Below are positions 59,559-64,000 of a DNA stretch of 64,000 nt, one piece after another (the first letter of the stretch is position 1; every line of letters begins with the position of its first letter). Origin of the DNA: Clostridiaceae bacterium Marseille-Q4145 (GTDB taxonomy: Bacteria; Bacillota; Clostridia; Lachnospirales; Lachnospiraceae); NCBI GenBank assembly GCA_018223365.1, contig JAGTTP010000001.1, positions 1,761,410 through 1,825,409 on the forward strand, written 5' to 3'. Below the pieces are notes generated by a model. The model was given only the letters and a program-made list of their open reading frames with translations. It was not told the DNA's origin and made no database searches. A program made the position numbers and the translations under genes.

Positions 59559-61604
59559 ATGGAAGAAAGAGAAGATTTAAAGGAACGCATGGATCTGGCG
59601 GTGGAGCGTATCCACCAGATTGCCGCAAATCCGGAAGTGGAAGGTCCGGCAGGAGATTATTTTAAAAGAACAGCACAGTTTATGGAACTGGTGCTGGAGA
59701 AAAAAGACTGGAAACATGCCTCTCTTGCAGAACTTCAGAAATGGAACAGAGAGCTGTATGAGGATATTGAGGGCGAGGCATATGAAAAGAGCTTTGCCAA
59801 TCCGTCTTATGCCGTGCAGATGTTGGGCGAAGGTGTGGGACAGATTCTGTCCTTTATTTATACCGAGATTCGCGGGATGATCGTCTATGCATTTGAGGGA
59901 AGAGAAGAGGAACTGCTCATTCATATGGAACTGTTCCTGCAGATTCACAGCGAATACGCAGATGGTGAGCAGCCAGAGGAAGAGCGTCTTCGCAAGGATG
60001 TATACTGGTTTATGAGTGATTATAGTGACGTGATGGTGGCATACCGGGTTCGTGAGCAGGTAGATCCGTCCCTGTCTTTTGCAAGAGACATTATCATGGG
60101 AGAGGATTTATCAGATCCGCGTTATCTCTATCAATTCGGCGAGTACATCAGTGAGACAGAGCTGAAGACCAGCACCTTTTTAAATACCCTTCCGGAGGAG
60201 GAGATCCGGAAGCTGGCGTCCGTATTCACAGAAGGTTATCGGATTGGATTTGTGGCCAACGGCAAAGACCTGTCAAAGAAAAAGACTGTGAATATCCGTT
60301 ACTGTCTGGGATTTGAGCGTATCATCCGTCAGGCAGTGAAGAATTTTGCGGATATGGGTCTTGAGAGTATTATTTACCGGGCGGCTGTGAGCAGAGTCAA
60401 CATGCGGGAAAATAACAAGATCGGTTATTATGCAAGTTCTCCTAACCGGCAGTATGATTATGATCATAAAGGTGATGCAGCCCTCTTTATGGACAAGGCT
60501 TTCGTGGAGCGGAAGCTGGGAGTAATGAAGACCACCTTTGAAGAATATAAAGAACTGTCCAAAGGTCATGCAGGTCCTGCTGTTATGGAGATTTTCGGAG
60601 AGAAACCCTTTGAGCCGAAAGGAAAGGAAGAAGCACTGAAGCTGAACGAAAAACAGCAGAAAAATCAGGTGCTCTTAAACAGTAAGGCAGGCCAGATGAC
60701 CAATGAATATATTCCGGGTGAGGAGCGGAGCTTTACCATTATTGCCTTCCCAGTACCGGATATTGGCGAACATTTTGAGGAGATCTTTACGGAGACTGTG
60801 AAGATCAATACACTGGACTATCACACCTATCAGAGAATCCAGCAGACGATCATCGATGCGCTGGATAAAGGAACTTCTGTCCACATTCAGGGAGCTGGTG
60901 CCAACCGGACTGATCTGACTGTGGCGTTGGCAGAGAAGCAGGATTCAGAGAAGGAGACTGTTTTTGAAAACTGTGTGGCAGACGTTAATATTCCGGTAGG
61001 AGAAGTATTTACCTCTCCGAAACTGACCGGAACGGAAGGACTTCTCCATGTGACAGGGGTCTATCTCAACGAATTATTTTACCGGGATCTGACCCTCACC
61101 TTCAGGAATGGCATGATCCGGGATTACACCTGCGGCAACTATGAGAAGGAAGAGGAAAACCGCCGTTACATTCAGGAAAATGTGCTGTTCCATCATGATA
61201 CCCTCCCGATGGGAGAATTTGCCATCGGAACCAATACTACGGCCTATGTCATGGCAAGAAAATACGGCATCGAGGCATGCATGCCGATTCTCATTGCAGA
61301 GAAGACCGGCCCCCATTTCGCAGTGGGTGACACCTGCTACTCCTGGGAGGAAGATACAGACACCTTCAATCCGGATGGCAAACGGATTGTGGCAAAGGAA
61401 AATGAGTGTTCTGTGCTTCGAAAGGAAGATCCGGGCAAGGCATATTTTAATTGTCACACGGACATTACTATTCCTTATGATGAACTGGAGTCCATCGCGG
61501 TTATCCACGCTGATGGCAGCACTGAGGATATCATCCGGGACGGAAGATTCGTCCTGCCGGGAACGGAGGAATTAAATGTGCCGTTGGATGCGTACAAGTC
61601 TTGA
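59559..61604 (+). CDS. M29-type (thermophilic aminopeptidase-like) metallopeptidase with long N-terminal extension
   Basis: 681 residues from ATG 59559, well above the usual 370-410 of M29. The C-terminal 350 or so residues carry M29-like blocks: NIPVGEVFTSPKLTGTEGLL, MGEFAIGTNT and KTGPHFAVGD, with E, H and D metal-ligand candidates. The first 300 residues are mostly helical and unfamiliar. The stop codon forms part of the purE promoter's -35. Substrate unknown. Confidence 0.75.
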   Translation: MEEREDLKERMDLAVERIHQIAANPEVEGPAGDYFKRTAQFMELVLEKKDWKHASLAELQKWNRELYEDIEGEAYEKSFANPSYAVQMLGEGVGQILSFIYTEIRGMIVYAFEGREEELLIHMELFLQIHSEYADGEQPEEERLRKDVYWFMSDYSDVMVAYRVREQVDPSLSFARDIIMGEDLSDPRYLYQFGEYISETELKTSTFLNTLPEEEIRKLASVFTEGYRIGFVANGKDLSKKKTVNIRYCLGFERIIRQAVKNFADMGLESIIYRAAVSRVNMRENNKIGYYASSPNRQYDYDHKGDAALFMDKAFVERKLGVMKTTFEEYKELSKGHAGPAVMEIFGEKPFEPKGKEEALKLNEKQQKNQVLLNSKAGQMTNEYIPGEERSFTIIAFPVPDIGEHFEEIFTETVKINTLDYHTYQRIQQTIIDALDKGTSVHIQGAGANRTDLTVALAEKQDSEKETVFENCVADVNIPVGEVFTSPKLTGTEGLLHVTGVYLNELFYRDLTLTFRNGMIRDYTCGNYEKEEENRRYIQENVLFHHDTLPMGEFAIGTNTTAYVMARKYGIEACMPILIAEKTGPHFAVGDTCYSWEEDTDTFNPDGKRIVAKENECSVLRKEDPGKAYFNCHTDITIPYDELESIAVIHADGSTEDIIRDGRFVLPGTEELNVPLDAYKS

Positions 61605-61629
61605 CAATTATAGAAAGTCCCTGTAATAT
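61601..61629 (+). promoter_or_regulatory. pur operon promoter
   Basis: TTGACA (61601-61606), 17-base spacer, TAATAT (61624-61629). The upstream gene's stop codon TGA (61602-61604) is embedded in the -35. It starts a leader of about 107 bases. Confidence 0.75.
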
Positions 61630-61630
61630 A

Positions 61631-61715
61631 ACTTATAAGTAGAGACAATATTATTAATATGACTTATAAAAGAAACTAATAAAAGTTCCACGAGTCCATG
61701 GGACGGAAGTGGGAA
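61631..61715 (+). promoter_or_regulatory. purE leader: ACTTATAA repeats and a hairpin
   Basis: ACTTATAA occurs twice, at 61631-61638 and 61662-61669, exactly 31 bases apart, the first overlapping the likely transcription start. Downstream, TTCCAC (61686-61691) with GTGGGAA (61709-61715, one bulge) encloses GTCC/GGAC. No known purine-riboswitch consensus and no Bacillus PurBox. Possibly a repressor site plus RNA hairpin. Confidence 0.45.
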
Positions 61716-61743
61716 ATGTTTCATTACATGGAGGAGATTTACG

Positions 61744-62256
61744 ATGGCAAAAGTAGGAATTGTCATGGGCAGCGATTCAGATATGCCCATCATGAGCAAA
61801 GCAGCAGATGTACTTGCAAAACTGGGTGTGGAGTTTGAGATGACGATCATCTCCGCTCACAGAGAGCCGGACGTATTCTTTGAATATGCGAAAAGCGCAG
61901 AGAACAAAGGCTTCAAGGTGATTATCGCAGGCGCTGGAAAAGCGGCTCACCTTCCGGGTATGTGTGCGGCAATTTTCCCGCTTCCGGTTATCGGAATTCC
62001 AATGAAGACTTCTGACCTGGGCGGTGTGGATTCTCTTTATTCCATCGTGCAGATGCCGACCGGTATTCCGGTAGCAACCGTAGCCATTAACGGCGGAGCC
62101 AATGCAGGTATTCTGGCAGCAAAGATTCTGGCAGCTTCTGATCCGGAGCTTCTGGAGCGTCTGAAAAAATATTCAGAAGATATGAAAGAAGAAGTAGAAG
62201 GTAAGGCAAAGAAACTGGACGAGATCGGATATAAAGAATATCTGAAACAGATGTAG
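61744..62256 (+). CDS. purE: N5-carboxyaminoimidazole ribonucleotide mutase
   Basis: 170 residues. VGIVMGSDSDMPIMSKA, ISAHREPD with the catalytic histidine, and AGAGKAAHLPGM identify class I PurE, which moves the carboxyl group of N5-CAIR. GGAGGAG lies upstream. First gene of purE-purM-purN-purD; purK is not adjacent. Confidence 0.96.
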   Translation: MAKVGIVMGSDSDMPIMSKAADVLAKLGVEFEMTIISAHREPDVFFEYAKSAENKGFKVIIAGAGKAAHLPGMCAAIFPLPVIGIPMKTSDLGGVDSLYSIVQMPTGIPVATVAINGGANAGILAAKILAASDPELLERLKKYSEDMKEEVEGKAKKLDEIGYKEYLKQM

Positions 62257-62286
62257 AACGTGTACAGGGAAAAGGAGGACTACAGA

Positions 62287-63312
62287 ATGGATTACAAAAA
62301 CGCAGGTGTGGATATTGAGGCTGGTTACAAATCAGTAGAGCTTATGAAAGAGCATGTAAAGGCAACCATGAGACCGGAAGTCCTTGGCGGACTGGGAGGC
62401 TTCTCCGGTGCATTTTCCTTAAATGCCATCAAAGATATGGAAGACCCGGTGCTCCTGTCCGGAACCGACGGATGCGGAACCAAAGTAAAGCTGGCATTTC
62501 TCATGGACAAACATGATACCATCGGTATCGACGCAGTTGCCATGTGCGTCAACGATGTGGCGTGTGCAGGCGGTGAGCCGCTGTTCTTCCTCGACTATAT
62601 TGCCTGCGGCAAGAACTATCCGGAGAAAATCGCAGAGATCGTAAAAGGTGTGGCAGAGGGCTGCAAACAGGCTGGCGCTGCATTGATCGGCGGTGAGACT
62701 GCAGAGCATCCGGGACTGATGCCGGAAGACGAGTACGATCTGGCAGGATTTGCAGTTGGCGCTGTTGATAAAAAAGATCTGATCACCGGAGAGACCATTA
62801 AACCGGGCGATACCCTCATCGGTATTGCATCTTCCGGAATCCACAGCAACGGATTCTCTTTGGTAAGAAAAGTGTTCCGTATGAGCGAAGAAGCACTGAA
62901 TACATATTATGACAATCTGGGCGCTACCCTGGGTGAGACGCTGATCACTCCGACCAGAATCTATGTGAAAGCATTAAAGAGTGTCAAAGAAGCAGGCGTG
63001 ACTGTGAAAGGCTGCAGTCATATCACCGGCGGCGGATTCTATGAGAACATTCCGAGAATGCTTCCGGACGGCGTGCGTGCGGTTGTGAAGAAAGACAGTT
63101 ATCCGGTACTTCCGATCTTCAAGATGCTGCAGGAAGAGGGAAATATTACCGAAGAAATGATGTACAACACCTTCAACATGGGACTTGGCATGATTCTGGC
63201 TGTTGATCCGGCAGATGTGGACAAGACGATGGAGGCACTGAAGGCAGCAGGGGAGACCCCGTACGTGGTTGGCTCTGCAGAAGCAGGCGAGAAGGGTGTG
63301 ACCTTATGTTAA
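62287..63312 (+). CDS. purM: Phosphoribosylformylglycinamidine cyclo-ligase
   Basis: 341 residues from ATG 62287 with AAGGAGG (62272-62278), preferred over ATG 62260. GTDGCGTKVKLAF and GGETAEHPGLMP are PurM signatures. Closes the imidazole ring of AIR. The end overlaps purN by 7 bases. Confidence 0.96.
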   Translation: MDYKNAGVDIEAGYKSVELMKEHVKATMRPEVLGGLGGFSGAFSLNAIKDMEDPVLLSGTDGCGTKVKLAFLMDKHDTIGIDAVAMCVNDVACAGGEPLFFLDYIACGKNYPEKIAEIVKGVAEGCKQAGAALIGGETAEHPGLMPEDEYDLAGFAVGAVDKKDLITGETIKPGDTLIGIASSGIHSNGFSLVRKVFRMSEEALNTYYDNLGATLGETLITPTRIYVKALKSVKEAGVTVKGCSHITGGGFYENIPRMLPDGVRAVVKKDSYPVLPIFKMLQEEGNITEEMMYNTFNMGLGMILAVDPADVDKTMEALKAAGETPYVVGSAEAGEKGVTLC

Positions 63313-63932
63313 AACTGGCAGTTCTGGTATCCGGCGGAGGAACCAATCTGCAGTCGATTATCGATTCCATTGCAGACGGACGGATTACCAATGCGGAGAT
63401 CAAAGTGGTCATCAGCAATAATAAAAATGCCTATGCGCTGGAGCGGGCTGCCAAAACAGGAATTCCGGCAAAGGCATTAAGCCCGAAGGATTTTACGGAC
63501 AGGGAAGCTTTTAACGATGCGCTTCTTCAGGCACTTATTGACTCAGAAGCAGATCTTGTAGTGCTGGCAGGCTGTCTGGTTGTCATTCCGCCGAAGATTG
63601 TGGAATATTTTAAAAATCGGATCATTAATATTCATCCGTCTCTGATTCCTTCTTTCTGTGGAAAAGATTATTACGGACTGAAGGTACATGAAGGAGTATT
63701 GAACCGAGGCGTGAAAGTGACCGGAGCCACCGTACATTTTGTGGACGACGGAACGGATACAGGACCAATCATTCTGCAGAAAGCAGTGGAGGTGCATCAG
63801 GATGATACACCGAAGTCCCTGCAGCTGCGGGTAATGGAAGAGGCAGAATGGGTGATCATGCCCAGGGCCATTGATCTGATAGCAAACGGTAAAGTGAAAG
63901 TAGAGGGCGGCAAAGCTCTGATTGAACAATAA
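63306..63932 (+). CDS. purN: Phosphoribosylglycinamide formyltransferase
   Basis: 208 residues. VSGGGTNLQSIID substrate loop, NIHPSLIPSF with catalytic N and H, and HFVDDGTDTGPIILQ with the catalytic D. Uses 10-formyl-THF to formylate GAR. Overlaps purM by 7 bases. Confidence 0.96.
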   Translation: MLKLAVLVSGGGTNLQSIIDSIADGRITNAEIKVVISNNKNAYALERAAKTGIPAKALSPKDFTDREAFNDALLQALIDSEADLVVLAGCLVVIPPKIVEYFKNRIINIHPSLIPSFCGKDYYGLKVHEGVLNRGVKVTGATVHFVDDGTDTGPIILQKAVEVHQDDTPKSLQLRVMEEAEWVIMPRAIDLIANGKVKVEGGKALIEQ

Positions 63933-63945
63933 GAGAGGCATTCAT

Positions 63946-64000
63946 ATGAAAATTTTGATTGTTGGAAGCGGCGGAAGAGAACATGCACTGGCATGGAAGA
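63946..64000 (+). CDS. purD: Phosphoribosylamine-glycine ligase (N-terminus only, cut by window end)
   Basis: ATG 63946 with AGAGAGG upstream starts MKILIVGSGGREHALAWK, the characteristic PurD N-terminus. The gene continues past the window. 13 bases after purN. Confidence 0.9.
   Translation, partial: MKILIVGSGGREHALAWK

Noticed and set aside
61630..61743. Purine or ykkC-type riboswitch in the purE leader
   Set aside because: The GGGACG word and short hairpin hint at it, but the conserved cores of the purine, ykkC and mini-ykkC classes are missing.
1..64000. CRISPR arrays, tRNA or rRNA genes, prophage or defence islands
   Set aside because: I saw no regularly spaced repeats, no cloverleaf or rRNA-like sequence in the gaps, and no integrase, phage structural or nuclease-defence genes.

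Overview
The window reads as a chromosome segment of a spore-forming, low-to-mid GC Gram-positive anaerobe of the class Clostridia, most likely a gut Lachnospiraceae. This rests on the gene order comEC-holA-rpsT-gpr-spoIIP-lepA-hemW, the sporulation genes gpr and spoIIP, strong AGGAGG ribosome sites, sigma-A promoters with 17-base spacers, and several GTG/TTG starts. Nearly every base is coding. I found no rRNA, tRNA, CRISPR, prophage or transposase.

Layout. (1) 1-6.2 kb: end of a hydantoinase-family gene, an ImmA/IrrE-type metallopeptidase, two tandem paralogous FAD oxidoreductases, a zinc alcohol dehydrogenase and a D-psicose/allulose 3-epimerase with the full catalytic set; a rare-sugar or polyol catabolic operon. 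(2) 6.2-12.8 kb: arginine biosynthesis, argG diverging from argC-GNAT-argJ-argB-argD, with ARG-box-like operators between the promoters and a 144-bp folded element in the argG leader. (3) 12.8-20.3 kb: a membrane-anchored solute-binding-like protein, a small DMT transporter, a ComEA-like lipoprotein, a two-component system, a GerMN lipoprotein and ComEC. (4) 20.3-30.1 kb: housekeeping and sporulation block, then a MoxR ATPase / VWA pair.

(5) 30.2-51.2 kb: a large carbohydrate island. A DeoR regulator diverges from hexulose-phosphate synthase, two hexuloisomerase-type SIS proteins, an AlsE/RPE-type epimerase, a zinc dehydrogenase and a ribose-type ABC importer. Then come an AraB-type kinase, a ROK repressor, a second DeoR regulator diverging from a ROK kinase, a degenerate M24 protein, a NimA-like flavoprotein, a second zinc dehydrogenase with a SECOND closely related ABC importer, and a third zinc dehydrogenase. 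Import, oxidation of a polyol, phosphorylation, and epimerisation or isomerisation into the ribulose-/fructose-phosphate pool is the most economical reading. The substrates are not decided by sequence. This region is the best candidate for an undescribed pathway.

(6) 51.2-55.1 kb: CDP-glycerol glycerophosphotransferase-like protein, acyltransferase-3 membrane protein and a two-domain PPK2 kinase. (7) 55.1-58.7 kb: pyrF-pyrK-pyrD-pyrE and a 51-residue membrane protein. (8) 58.7-61.6 kb: VanZ-like protein, small membrane protein and an M29-type peptidase. (9) 61.6-64 kb: purE-purM-purN and the start of purD.
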